A stretch of DNA of 64,000 nucleotides from the NCBI GenBank assembly GCA_937873395.1, contig CALMYH010000001.1, forward strand, positions 1-64,000, given 5' to 3'. Made by a program: the position numbers and the translations under genes. The notes below the pieces were generated by a model, which was not told the DNA's origin, made no database searches, and was given only the letters and a program-made list of their open reading frames with translations. Origin of the DNA: an uncultured Burkholderiales bacterium. Its GTDB lineage: Bacteria; Pseudomonadota; Gammaproteobacteria; Burkholderiales; Burkholderiaceae_C. Below are positions 1 to 6,711 of this stretch, piece by piece (within the stretch, counting starts at the first letter, position 1; every line of letters starts with the position of its first letter).

Positions 1-42
1 AATGAAGACCAGAGCGCGAATCTCGCGCAAACAAACGGGGGA

Positions 43-102
43 GTCCATCCCATCATTCAAGCCGACGCCGCTTCGCGGCGCGGCTTAATTCAGGCGTTAT
101 GC
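43..102 (+). other. attC recombination site (first in window)
   Basis: Parts in order: R'' GTCCATC (43-49, one mismatch to RYYYAAC), 6-nt spacer, L'' TTCAAGCC (56-63), a self-complementary centre GACGCCGCTTCGCGGCGC (64-81), L' GGCTTAA (82-88), 7-nt spacer, R' GTTATGC (96-102). Arm spacing and centre match, from memory, the 60-bp attC of aadA1-type resistance cassettes. Expected cleavage is between G96 and T97. Confidence 0.88.
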
Positions 103-120
103 GAGAAAAGAGGAGCAAAG

Positions 121-663
121 ATGGTAACTTTCATCCAGAGATTTTTCGGCAAAGCTCCCGCAAAGGAGGTTTCGGCTCAGCGGAAAGGCCCGGACCAGTA
201 TCTATTGCGAGAAGTTGAGAAGAACGATCTGATTCGCAAAGATCAAATAGAGGCAGTGCTCCAACATCTGAATAACGAGATCAATCTGAACAAGGCGGGG
301 AGCAAACTCACAGTAAATGAAAAAAAGGAGCTGGGAATAAACCCTCGCTTACAAATCACTCATGAGTTACTTGCTGTTTTAAATGACAAAGGTCGAGCTC
401 AAATTGACCCCAGGAGTGTTTTGTCATCTATTGCGATGAAGGCCAATTTTGCTCGGTCCCACGACGAAAATATTCAGAGCTATAAAAGTATGGGGCTCAA
501 AAAGTATGAAGTGGTTGCCTGCCAGGATCAGCGAGATTGTGCGTGGTGCAAGTCAATGGATGGAAAGAAGCTATCGGTAAATCAGAGCATCAACGAACTG
601 ATAGAACAAAATTGCAGATGTGATAGTCACTGCAGGTTGGTCACGGTCGCGGTGCTCGACTGA
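121..663 (+). CDS. Cassette protein with phage-head-morphogenesis-like C-terminal Cys/His motif
   Basis: 180-residue protein preceded by an AGAGGAG ribosome site. The N-terminal half is charged and helical-looking with no domain I recognise. The last 50 residues carry CAWCKSMDGKKL followed about 20 residues later by NCRCDSHC. This C-x2-C ... C-x-C spacing with a DG after the first pair is the pattern at the end of SPP1 gp7 / Mu gpF minor head proteins, where it probably binds a metal. The protein is far too short to be a full minor head protein, so a borrowed or convergent zinc-binding tail is likely. It sits alone between two attC sites. No transmembrane segment or signal peptide. Function unknown. 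Confidence 0.75.
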   Translation: MVTFIQRFFGKAPAKEVSAQRKGPDQYLLREVEKNDLIRKDQIEAVLQHLNNEINLNKAGSKLTVNEKKELGINPRLQITHELLAVLNDKGRAQIDPRSVLSSIAMKANFARSHDENIQSYKSMGLKKYEVVACQDQRDCAWCKSMDGKKLSVNQSINELIEQNCRCDSHCRLVTVAVLD

Positions 664-695
664 GGGCAAGCGCATATAAGGCCAGGCACGGCGAC

Positions 696-755
696 GTCTA
701 ATACATTGCGGCTTCGCCTCCATTCCGTAGCCGCGCATGCTGGCTGGCGTTAGAC
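696..755 (+). other. attC recombination site (second)
   Basis: R'' GTCTAAT (696-702) and R' GTTAGAC (749-755) are near-perfect complements and fit RYYYAAC/GTTRRRY. Between them TGCGGCT and AGCCGCGCA can pair with an unpaired dinucleotide, as expected of attC arms with extrahelical bases. Length is 60 bp, the same as the site at 43-102. Expected cleavage between G749 and T750. Marks the end of the first cassette and start of the next. Confidence 0.85.
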
Positions 756-805
756 CTCACAATCCACCACCCGTTTTATCCACCCGTACCAAGTCAATCG
801 CTACC

Positions 806-1426
806 ATGGCATCCACCGCACTTACGAATCTGAGCGCCCGCCTCAAGGATATTGATCAACTGCTGAATGCACATACCGCAATCACCAAGTTTCAGAAGGC
901 TGAGAGAGCAGCGCAGAATGCAGGAGGTCAATTGGCGCAAGTTGCCGAAGTGTTCAATGCGCTTGTTACTGACCCTGGTCCAGGGAAACCGAAGGAGGTC
1001 GATGCGATCAATCGAGCTGCCTTTGTTCTATCAATGGCGCATTTTCAAGGCTTTGTAGATGAACTGCATGCTGAGCTTGGAGCGATCATGCTTAAAGGTA
1101 AAGCTGACGATCCAGTTGCCGTCATCAAACTTGTCAAGCCACCTCGGAGCAATCCTCACGTCAACGTCATAAATCAAATGTTCTCCGGAATTGGTGTGTA
1201 CGAATTGATGGACTCAATTAACTGGCAAAAATGCGATAACAAAACCGTCAAATCCCGTCTGACCGGATACCTCGAAACTCGAAACAAGATTGCCCACGGA
1301 AGCAAAGAATCTATCACCAAGGGAAAGGTCTCGCAACTCAAACAATTCATTGAGTTGCTTGCGGGCAAGCTGGAAGAAAAAGCTGCCTCGAAAGCAACCG
1401 TCATACTGGGTAAAAAGCCTTGGTAA
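806..1426 (+). CDS. HEPN-domain protein in an integron cassette (putative RNase/toxin-like)
   Basis: 206 residues from ATG 806. The open frame extends back to 737, but that start lies inside the attC site, so the first ATG after the site is preferred. A central all-helical region ends in RNKIAHGS near residues 162-169, the R-x4-H signature of HEPN domains; in this superfamily the Arg/His pair forms a metal-independent RNase site. The layout resembles RiboL-PSP/MAE-type HEPN proteins. No MNT nucleotidyltransferase or other antitoxin-like gene is in the cassette. HEPN assignment is fairly secure; RNase activity and any toxin or defence role are inference. Confidence 0.78.
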   Translation: MASTALTNLSARLKDIDQLLNAHTAITKFQKAERAAQNAGGQLAQVAEVFNALVTDPGPGKPKEVDAINRAAFVLSMAHFQGFVDELHAELGAIMLKGKADDPVAVIKLVKPPRSNPHVNVINQMFSGIGVYELMDSINWQKCDNKTVKSRLTGYLETRNKIAHGSKESITKGKVSQLKQFIELLAGKLEEKAASKATVILGKKPW

Positions 1427-1427
1427 G

Positions 1428-1475
1428 GTTTAACTGTCGGTTCAACGCGGACGCCGGTTAACCTTGGCGTTTTTC
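1428..1475 (+). other. Degenerate, shortened attC-like site
   Basis: R'' GTTTAAC (1428-1434) fits RYYYAAC. GGTTCAACG (1439-1447) can pair with CGGTTAACC (1455-1463), followed by TTGGC, the usual lead-in to R'. The last 7 bases are GTTTTTC instead of GTTRRRY, and the central hairpin is shorter than usual. It looks like the chromosomal-integron attC type with a lost or decayed R' half, possibly where the array joins other DNA. Confidence 0.55.
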
Positions 1476-1479
1476 ATGG

Positions 1480-2013
1480 ATGTTCGTTATGGGCAGTAAA
1501 ATTAGAATTGTTATCCTCTTTGTCTTGGTATTGTTTGGTGCATGGTTCTACTTCACGCCCCATCTCACGGTGAAGGGAATGAGGGCTGCCGTCGAGGCAA
1601 AGGACGCTGAAAGATTATCCCGCTATGTTGATTTTTCCGCGCTCAAGGGAAACCTTAAGGCAAGCTTCAATGAAAAAATTGACTCGGAATTGATGAAAGA
1701 TCAAGGGGGTAATCAGTTTGCCTCCTTGGGCGCTGCGCTTGTGACGGCTTTCATCAATCCAATGATTGATTCTCTTGTCACGCCCGAGGGCCTTGCCATG
1801 ATGATGAAGGGGGAGAAACCGAATTCCCTCACGAACGCAGAAGGGGCGAAAACCTCGGATTCGGAGGTTGATATGTCGATGGCCTATGAGAGTTTTGATC
1901 GTTTCATCGTGTTGGTGAAAGCTAAGGCGTCGACCGATGAACCTGTTGGCCTCGTCTTCAGCCGCGATGGCCTGTTCTCATGGAAGCTCTCTGCCATGCG
2001 GTTGCCCATGTAG
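1480..2013 (+). CDS. DUF2939 family membrane-anchored protein
   Basis: 177 residues. One N-terminal hydrophobic segment (about residues 8-25, IRIVILFVLVLFGAWFYF) looks like a signal anchor, followed by a soluble domain. The segment beginning GMRAAVEAKDAERLSRYVDF is the conserved opening of DUF2939, a family of unknown function; an exported location is expected. The start is uncertain: ATG 1480 and ATG 1489 are both in frame and neither has a clear ribosome site; the second gives a more typical signal anchor. The gene lies immediately after the degenerate attC and is less G+C-rich than the genes to its right, so it may be the last cassette or flanking DNA. Confidence 0.72.
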   Translation: MFVMGSKIRIVILFVLVLFGAWFYFTPHLTVKGMRAAVEAKDAERLSRYVDFSALKGNLKASFNEKIDSELMKDQGGNQFASLGAALVTAFINPMIDSLVTPEGLAMMMKGEKPNSLTNAEGAKTSDSEVDMSMAYESFDRFIVLVKAKASTDEPVGLVFSRDGLFSWKLSAMRLPM

Positions 2014-2106
2014 AGACAACGGTCAACGCTGTCCATAGGAAGCGCCGCATCGCGCTGTAACACAGAGCCCCTGAACTGGTGCATCACTGCATTTGAAGGC
2101 CAACCA

Positions 2107-2376
2107 ATGGACAAAGACCTCGACGCCCTCTCCAGAGACCAGCTCCTGGCCGAAGTCAAGAAGCTCCGCGCCGCCATCCGCGAGCACCGGGACTGCTCGG
2201 GTCACGAACTCTGCTGGTACCACCCCGAGCTGTGGTCTTTGCTGCCCGAGCAGACCGTCCACACGCTGACCGTGCCCGAGTGGCCGCAGTTCTTGCAGGG
2301 TTGTGTGCGCTACCGTCAGTCGCTGGATCAGCAGTGCCCGCAGGCACCGCGGACGCAGCAGGAAGATTCACCGTAG
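2107..2376 (+). CDS. Small conserved hypothetical protein
   Basis: 89 residues beginning MDKDLDALSRDQLLAEV, an amphipathic helix, followed by HELCWYHPELWSLLPE, a His/Trp/Pro-rich segment. I have a recollection of similar small soluble proteins in proteobacterial genomes and near cassette arrays, but know of no function. No signal peptide or membrane segment. It starts about 90 bp after the DUF2939 gene and is followed 41 bp later by the GapN-like gene. No attC is visible in 2014-2106, so cassette membership is not supported. G+C content is closer to the chromosome than to the cassettes. Confidence 0.6.
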   Translation: MDKDLDALSRDQLLAEVKKLRAAIREHRDCSGHELCWYHPELWSLLPEQTVHTLTVPEWPQFLQGCVRYRQSLDQQCPQAPRTQQEDSP

Positions 2377-2417
2377 CATGGGGTGCAGGGCCGCTGGCCC
2401 ACCCACAAGACGCAACC

Positions 2418-4028
2418 ATGACCAAGCCCCTGTTCCCCTCCGAGCACGACATTCCCCTGGCGCACCGGGTGGCCGAACCCATCGAGCAGGAGCACTACCT
2501 GTGCAACGGCGCTCTCAAGGTCTGGGCCGGGCCGCGGCAGGAGGTCTGGTCGCCCGTGTGGGTGGCCACGCCCGACGGGCTGGTGCAGAAGCGGGTGGGC
2601 AGTTACCCGCTGCTGGACGAACCCAGCGCGCTGCAGGTGCTGGACGCGGCGTGTACCGCCTGGGACAGGGGCTGCGGCGTCTGGCCGACGCTGTCGGTGG
2701 AGGAGCGCATTCGCCATGTCGAGGCGTTCACCCACCGCATGACCGAGCAACGCGACGAGGTGGTGCGCCTGCTGATGTGGGAAATCGGCAAGACCTTGCC
2801 GGATGCCCGCAAGGAGTTTGACCGCACCATCGACTACATCCGCGACACCATCGACGCGCTCAAGGACATGGACCGGGGGGCTTCGCGCCTGGTGATCGAG
2901 GAGGGCGTGATCGGTCAGATCCGGCGCGCGCCGCTGGGGGTGGTGCTGTGCATGGGGCCGTTCAACTACCCGCTGAACGAGACCTTCACCACGCTGATTC
3001 CGGCCCTCATCATGGGCAATGTGGTCATTTTCAAGCCGCCCAAGCTGGGTGTGCTGCTGCACCGGCCCCTGTTGCAGGCCTTGGCCGACGCGTTTCCGAA
3101 GGGGGTGATCAACACCGTCTACGGCGACGGGCAGCAGGTGGTCGGGCCGCTCATGGCCTCGGGCCGGGTCGATGTGCTGGCCTTCATTGGCAGCAGCCGC
3201 GTGGCCGACCTTCTCAAGCAGCAGCACCCCCGGCCGCACCGCCTGCGCTGTGTGCTGGGGCTGGAGGCCAAGAACGCCGGCATTGTGCTGCCCGACGCCG
3301 ATCTGGACCTGGCCGTGAAGGAGTGTGTGCTGGGCGCGCTGTCGTACAACGGCCAGCGCTGCACCGCATTGAAGATCCTGTTTGTGCACCGCAGCGTGCT
3401 GGACGATTTCCTGGCGCGCCTGGTGGAGTCGGTGGGCCGCCTCAGGCCGGGCATGCCCTGGGAAGAGGGCGTGTCGATCACGCCGCTGCCCGAGCCGGAC
3501 AAGACCACCCACCTGAGCGCCCTCATCGAGGACGCCGTGTCCCGGGGGGCGCGTGTGGTCAACCCGGGCGGCGGGCGTGTCGAGCGGACTTTCATGTCGC
3601 CCGCCATCGTGTGCCCGGTCGGCCCGGGCATGCGGCTGTACACCGAGGAACAGTTCGGCCCGGTGGTGCCGGTGGTGCCGTTCGACGACCTCAACGAGCC
3701 GATGGAGTACGTCATTGCGTCGGCGTACGGGCAGCAGGTGAGCCTGTTCGGCACCGACGCGCAGACGCTGGCCCGTCTCATCGACCCGCTGGTCAACCAG
3801 GTCTGCCGGGTCAACATCAACAGCCAGTGCCAGCGCGGGCCGGACAGTTTTCCGTTCACCGGCCGAAAGGCCTCCGCCGAGGGCACGCTGTCGGTGCGCG
3901 ACGCGCTGGAGGTGTTTTCCCTTCCGACGCTGGTGGCATCGAAGGACAGCGAGGGCAACAAGCGCATCATCCGCGCCATCGTCACCGGCCGGCACTCGCG
4001 CTTCCTGTCGACCGATTTCCTTTTGTGA
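2418..4028 (+). CDS. gapN: NADP-dependent glyceraldehyde-3-phosphate dehydrogenase (GapN-type aldehyde dehydrogenase)
   Basis: 536 residues, aldehyde dehydrogenase superfamily. Visible: GPFNYPLNE with the oxyanion Asn near 183, the cofactor Lys in VVIFKPPK near 206, the general base Glu near 283 in LGLEAKNAG, and the nucleophile Cys near 315 in NGQRCTALK. This resembles the GapN branch, which oxidises glyceraldehyde 3-phosphate to 3-phosphoglycerate with NADP and bypasses phosphoglycerate kinase. Upstream in-frame codons from 2232 overlap the preceding gene and are not ALDH-like, so ATG 2418 is chosen. Ends before a strong hairpin facing a convergent gene. Substrate assignment rests on overall resemblance; another phospho- or semialdehyde substrate is possible. 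Confidence 0.85.
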   Translation: MTKPLFPSEHDIPLAHRVAEPIEQEHYLCNGALKVWAGPRQEVWSPVWVATPDGLVQKRVGSYPLLDEPSALQVLDAACTAWDRGCGVWPTLSVEERIRHVEAFTHRMTEQRDEVVRLLMWEIGKTLPDARKEFDRTIDYIRDTIDALKDMDRGASRLVIEEGVIGQIRRAPLGVVLCMGPFNYPLNETFTTLIPALIMGNVVIFKPPKLGVLLHRPLLQALADAFPKGVINTVYGDGQQVVGPLMASGRVDVLAFIGSSRVADLLKQQHPRPHRLRCVLGLEAKNAGIVLPDADLDLAVKECVLGALSYNGQRCTALKILFVHRSVLDDFLARLVESVGRLRPGMPWEEGVSITPLPEPDKTTHLSALIEDAVSRGARVVNPGGGRVERTFMSPAIVCPVGPGMRLYTEEQFGPVVPVVPFDDLNEPMEYVIASAYGQQVSLFGTDAQTLARLIDPLVNQVCRVNINSQCQRGPDSFPFTGRKASAEGTLSVRDALEVFSLPTLVASKDSEGNKRIIRAIVTGRHSRFLSTDFLL

Positions 4029-4031
4029 ACC

Positions 4032-4070
4032 GCCGGGACGGCCGCCGGCCCTGGCGGCCTCAGTCCCGGC
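4032..4070. terminator. Bidirectional terminator-like hairpin
   Basis: GCCGGGAC (4032-4039) pairs with GTCCCGGC (4063-4070), and inside it GGCCGCC (4040-4046) pairs with GGCGGCC (4053-4059): a 15-bp stem with a 3-nt bulge and 6-nt loop. It lies between the convergent GapN and acyltransferase genes and includes the latter's stop. No T-tract, so intrinsic termination is inferred from position and stem strength. Confidence 0.55.
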
Positions 4071-4680
4071 CGGGCCGGGACTGGTGGGGAGAGTCGGTCT
4101 CGAACTGGGTGGCGTTCTTGCCCTTGAACGGCGCGTAGAAGGCCTTGATGGCGTTCATGTCGGCCTCGACGTCGCCGGTGGGTTCGAACAGCGGGCCCAG
4201 GCCGCTGCGCTTGTCGGCATAGTCCATGTAGGCCATGACGATGGGCACGTTGGCGCTGCGGGCGATGTGATAGAAGCCCGTCTTCCAGTAGCGGGTCTTG
4301 CTGCGGGTGCCCTCGGGCGGCACGATGAGTTGCAGCGGGCCGTCCGCGTCGCGGATGGCCTGGGCCGACGCGGCCACCAGGTTGTTGGCCTGCTCGCGGT
4401 GCACGGCAATGCCGCCCAGCCAGCGCATGAGCGGGCCGAACGGCGCCTTGAAGATGGTGTGCTTGCCCATCCAGTAGGGGTTCAGGCGCAGCGCAAAGGC
4501 CACCATGAGGGTGTAGGGCAGGTCCCAGTTGCTGGTGTGGGGCGCGGCAATGAACACGCTCTTGGCGGCTTGCGGGGGCAGGTGGCCTTCCACCTTCCAG
4601 CCGGTGAGCCTGAGGAAGGCGACCGAAAACCCGCGCAGCAGGGTGTTGACCACAGGCGTGGTGAAGATGGTGCGGTGCAT
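4060..4680 (-). CDS. 1-acyl-sn-glycerol-3-phosphate acyltransferase-family protein
   Basis: 206 residues, PlsC/lysophospholipid acyltransferase fold. H48-TSNW-D53 is the catalytic H-x4-D motif and PPEGTRS (121-127) the phosphate-binding motif; IFKAPFGPLMRWLGGI is the expected third block. The family acylates lysophosphatidate or related lysolipids at the inner membrane. This is a short, soluble-looking member without the long N-terminal membrane domain, so an accessory lysolipid rather than the main PlsC reaction is possible. It is the last gene of a three-gene leftward unit, 12 bp after pdxH, with no pathway link to its neighbours. Confidence 0.87.
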   Translation of the reverse strand: MHRTIFTTPVVNTLLRGFSVAFLRLTGWKVEGHLPPQAAKSVFIAAPHTSNWDLPYTLMVAFALRLNPYWMGKHTIFKAPFGPLMRWLGGIAVHREQANNLVAASAQAIRDADGPLQLIVPPEGTRSKTRYWKTGFYHIARSANVPIVMAYMDYADKRSGLGPLFEPTGDVEADMNAIKAFYAPFKGKNATQFETDSPHQSRPGRD

Positions 4681-4692
4681 GGGGAGGGGCGC

Positions 4693-5340
4693 TCAGGGCG
4701 CCAGTCGTTCGCGCAGCCAGCCGCCGTCGGCCTGTGCGGTGTAGCGCAGCCGGTCGTGCAGGCGGCTCTTGCGGCCCTGCCAGAACTGCCAGGTGTCGGG
4801 CTTGAGGCGGTAGCCGCCCCAGTGGGGCGGGCGCGGGGGCCTGAGCATGAACTGGGCGCCGAATTTGGCGGCGTTGGTCACCAGCACGGTGCGGCTGTCG
4901 ATGACCTCGCTCTGCGGGCTGGCCCAGGCACCGATGCGGCTGTCCAGCGGCCGGCTGTGGAAGTATTCGTCGCTTTCTTCGTCGCTCACCTTCTCGACGA
5001 TGCCCTCGATGCGCACCACGCGTTCCAGCTCGACCCAATGGAACTGCAGCGCGGCGTAGGGGTTGCCGGCCAGTTGCCGGCCCTTCTGGCTGTGGTAGTT
5101 GGTGTACCAGACGATGCCGCGCTCGTCGTAGCCCTTGATGAGCACGACGCGGGTGGTGGGGCGCAGGTCGGCGCCCACGGTGGCCAGCGTCATGGCGTTG
5201 GGCTCGGGCACTTCGGCGCTGATGGCTTCTTTGAGCCACTGGTCGAACTGCTGCAGCGGGTCGGCGTGGGACGCGGACTCGCTGAGCTCGGCTTTTTCGT
5301 AGCTCTTGCGCAGGTCGGCAATGTCGGTGTTGCGGGTCAT
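4693..5340 (-). CDS. pdxH: Pyridoxamine 5'-phosphate oxidase
   Basis: 215 residues, the usual PdxH length. Recognisable blocks: [19 protein letters not shown] (FMN and substrate binding), [15 protein letters not shown], and the C-terminal dimer signature ending RLAP. It oxidises pyridoxamine- or pyridoxine-5'-phosphate to pyridoxal phosphate using FMN and O2 in the cytoplasm. The start ATG (5340-5338) overlaps the stop of the ChaC gene by 4 bp (ATGA), implying translational coupling; upstream in-frame sequence is a shadow of chaC. Confidence 0.95.
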   Translation of the reverse strand: MTRNTDIADLRKSYEKAELSESASHADPLQQFDQWLKEAISAEVPEPNAMTLATVGADLRPTTRVVLIKGYDERGIVWYTNYHSQKGRQLAGNPYAALQFHWVELERVVRIEGIVEKVSDEESDEYFHSRPLDSRIGAWASPQSEVIDSRTVLVTNAAKFGAQFMLRPPRPPHWGGYRLKPDTWQFWQGRKSRLHDRLRYTAQADGGWLRERLAP

Positions 5341-5912
5341 GCCGGGAGTATAGGCAGGTCGTCGGCCAGCTTCAGGAGCCGGGCCAGTCGGTGGTCTTCG
5401 ATGCCGTGGTCGCGCAGGCCGTGCAGGGTCTGGCGGGCGTAGTCCAGGGTGGTGCCGTAGCGCCCGCGCGAGTGGGCAAAGATGTCGCGGTACTGCGCGT
5501 CGCACAGGTGGCCGGTGTAGTTGGGGCTGCGGCGCGAGAGGGTGAAGGCCAGGGCACGCACCGGGCCACGCCCGGTGTGGCACAGCAGCCATTTGGGGTC
5601 GTAGACCGGGTTGGGCATTTCGCGCGCCCAGAGCACCGGCATGAGCGCTTCGACCTGCTCGTGTGGCACGCGCAGGACCAGGCCCTGGCAGCTGCCGCCG
5701 GCGGTGAGGGCGAACACCAGGCCGGGGCGCTCGGGCGTGCCGCGGTTGACCCGGCTCCACATGTGCAGGTGACGGCTGTAGCCGTGCACCAGGGCCAGGC
5801 GGTGCTCGGCGGCTTCGAACTCGGGGCGCCAGACCAGCGAGGCGTAGGCGAACACCCAGAGGTCGGGTCGGGGGCCCTGGGCGCGCCATTGGGCCAGGGT
5901 CTGCTGCATCAT
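5337..5912 (-). CDS. chaC: Glutathione-specific gamma-glutamylcyclotransferase (ChaC-like)
   Basis: 191 residues from ATG 5912. Motifs: [10 protein letters not shown] (a YGSL-type motif with Ala for Gly), [13 protein letters not shown] and AGGSCQG, very close to bacterial ChaC, plus LWAREM supplying the catalytic Glu. ChaC cleaves glutathione to 5-oxoproline and Cys-Gly. The open frame continues to ATG 5978, but that adds a low-complexity Pro-rich stretch encoded by a C13 run; starting at 5912 or 5909 is more likely. First gene of a leftward unit with pdxH and the acyltransferase, divergent from the OmpA-like gene. Confidence 0.85.
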   Translation of the reverse strand: MMQQTLAQWRAQGPRPDLWVFAYASLVWRPEFEAAEHRLALVHGYSRHLHMWSRVNRGTPERPGLVFALTAGGSCQGLVLRVPHEQVEALMPVLWAREMPNPVYDPKWLLCHTGRGPVRALAFTLSRRSPNYTGHLCDAQYRDIFAHSRGRYGTTLDYARQTLHGLRDHGIEDHRLARLLKLADDLPILPA

Positions 5913-5958
5913 CAGGGCGCCGTCACGGCGGGCCGGGGCGGGGGGGCAGCGGGGGGTC

Positions 5959-5985
5959 GGGGGGGGGGGGGCGGGCATTTACAAT
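5959..5985 (+). promoter_or_regulatory. G13 homopolymer next to a possible -10 element
   Basis: Thirteen consecutive G (5959-5971) are followed 8 bp later by TACAAT (5980-5985), a good -10 for the rightward OmpA-like gene starting at 6094. No convincing -35 hexamer is visible upstream. On the other strand the same tract lies just ahead of chaC. Tract-length change could alter promoter geometry, or it may be a sequencing artefact. Confidence 0.35.
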
Positions 5986-6093
5986 AAGGGGTTTTCCCTT
6001 GCAGCACGAAAGAACTATTTTCTCGGCTGCCGGGCCGGATTCTGTTTCTCGAGTTTGCCCCATTCTTCCTTCATCTGTCACGGAGCCTGAACC

Positions 6094-6594
6094 ATGTCTA
6101 CCCAAGAAACCGAACAAGAACACCGCGTCGTTGCGGTGGTGCTGATTGCCATTCTCGTGCTGGTCGTCGGTGCGGTGCTCGGCTTTGGCGTGCACAAATC
6201 GCGTTCGGGCGCAGCGTCTGCCCCCGCGGCCGTCCAGACGCCGGCCGTGGCCGTGTCGGCCGACGAGGCCAGCGTGGTCGTGGAAGACGGCGTGGTCAAG
6301 TTCTTCTTTGCCGTCGGCAAGGCCGACCTGGCCGGTGGCGCCCTGGCCGCGCTGGGCGACGCCATTGCCGCCACCCAGGCCGGCAAGCGCCTGGTGATTT
6401 CGGGCTTCCACGACGCCAGCGGCGACCCGGCCTTCAACGCCGAGCTGGCCAAGCAGCGCGCCTTTGCGGTGCGCGACGCCCTGATGGCCGCCGGTGTGGC
6501 CGAGGCCAGCCTGGAGCTGAGCAAGCCCGAGGAAACCACCGGCACCGGCAACCCGGCCGAGGCCCGCCGCGTGGAAGTCGTCATCGCCGACTGA
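6094..6594 (+). CDS. Inner-membrane-anchored OmpA-family protein
   Basis: 166 residues. A single membrane segment (about residues 11-33, VVAVVLIAILVLVVGAVLGF) is followed by an Ala/Pro-rich linker and a C-terminal OmpA-like peptidoglycan-binding domain (about 60-166). VISGFHDASGDPAFNAELA is a variant of the usual GHTD...N..LS..RA pattern, with FHDASGD in place of GHTD; the classical Asp/Arg pair is partly kept (D..N...RA). Likely tethers the cell envelope to peptidoglycan. CGGAG lies about 10 bp before the start. The next gene, an L,D-transpeptidase, is also a cell-wall protein. Confidence 0.83.
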   Translation: MSTQETEQEHRVVAVVLIAILVLVVGAVLGFGVHKSRSGAASAPAAVQTPAVAVSADEASVVVEDGVVKFFFAVGKADLAGGALAALGDAIAATQAGKRLVISGFHDASGDPAFNAELAKQRAFAVRDALMAAGVAEASLELSKPEETTGTGNPAEARRVEVVIAD

Positions 6595-6711
6595 GGTCAC
6601 GCCTGCTTCCTGCCCATGGGCCCGGGTCATCCGGGCCTTGTCGTTTCTGGCGGGTATGCTGAGCAGGGGCCACTGGCTGCGGGCCTTGTCTTGACGAGAT
6701 CAGGAGGCTTC

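Larger units (their letters stand above)
1..1475 (+). mobile_element. Distal part of an integron gene-cassette array
   Basis: Two 60-bp sites with attC geometry (43-102 and 696-755) and a shorter degenerate one (1428-1475) each lie just after a gene or at the left edge, and the genes between them all read rightward. This is the head-to-tail arrangement of integron cassettes. Bases 1-42 are the end of a preceding cassette whose gene is outside the window. The segment is clearly more A+T-rich than the DNA after 2.1 kb, consistent with acquired cassettes. No integrase gene is visible; from the attC orientation it would lie to the left. Confidence 0.82.

Noticed and set aside
2014..2106. A further attC after the DUF2939 gene
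   Set aside because: The palindromic stretches there lack GTTRRRY/RYYYAAC ends in any register, so the site is not supported.
2232..2417. N-terminal extension of the GapN-like protein
   Set aside because: Overlaps the 2107-2376 gene in another frame and has no ALDH-like pattern; ATG 2418 fits the family start.
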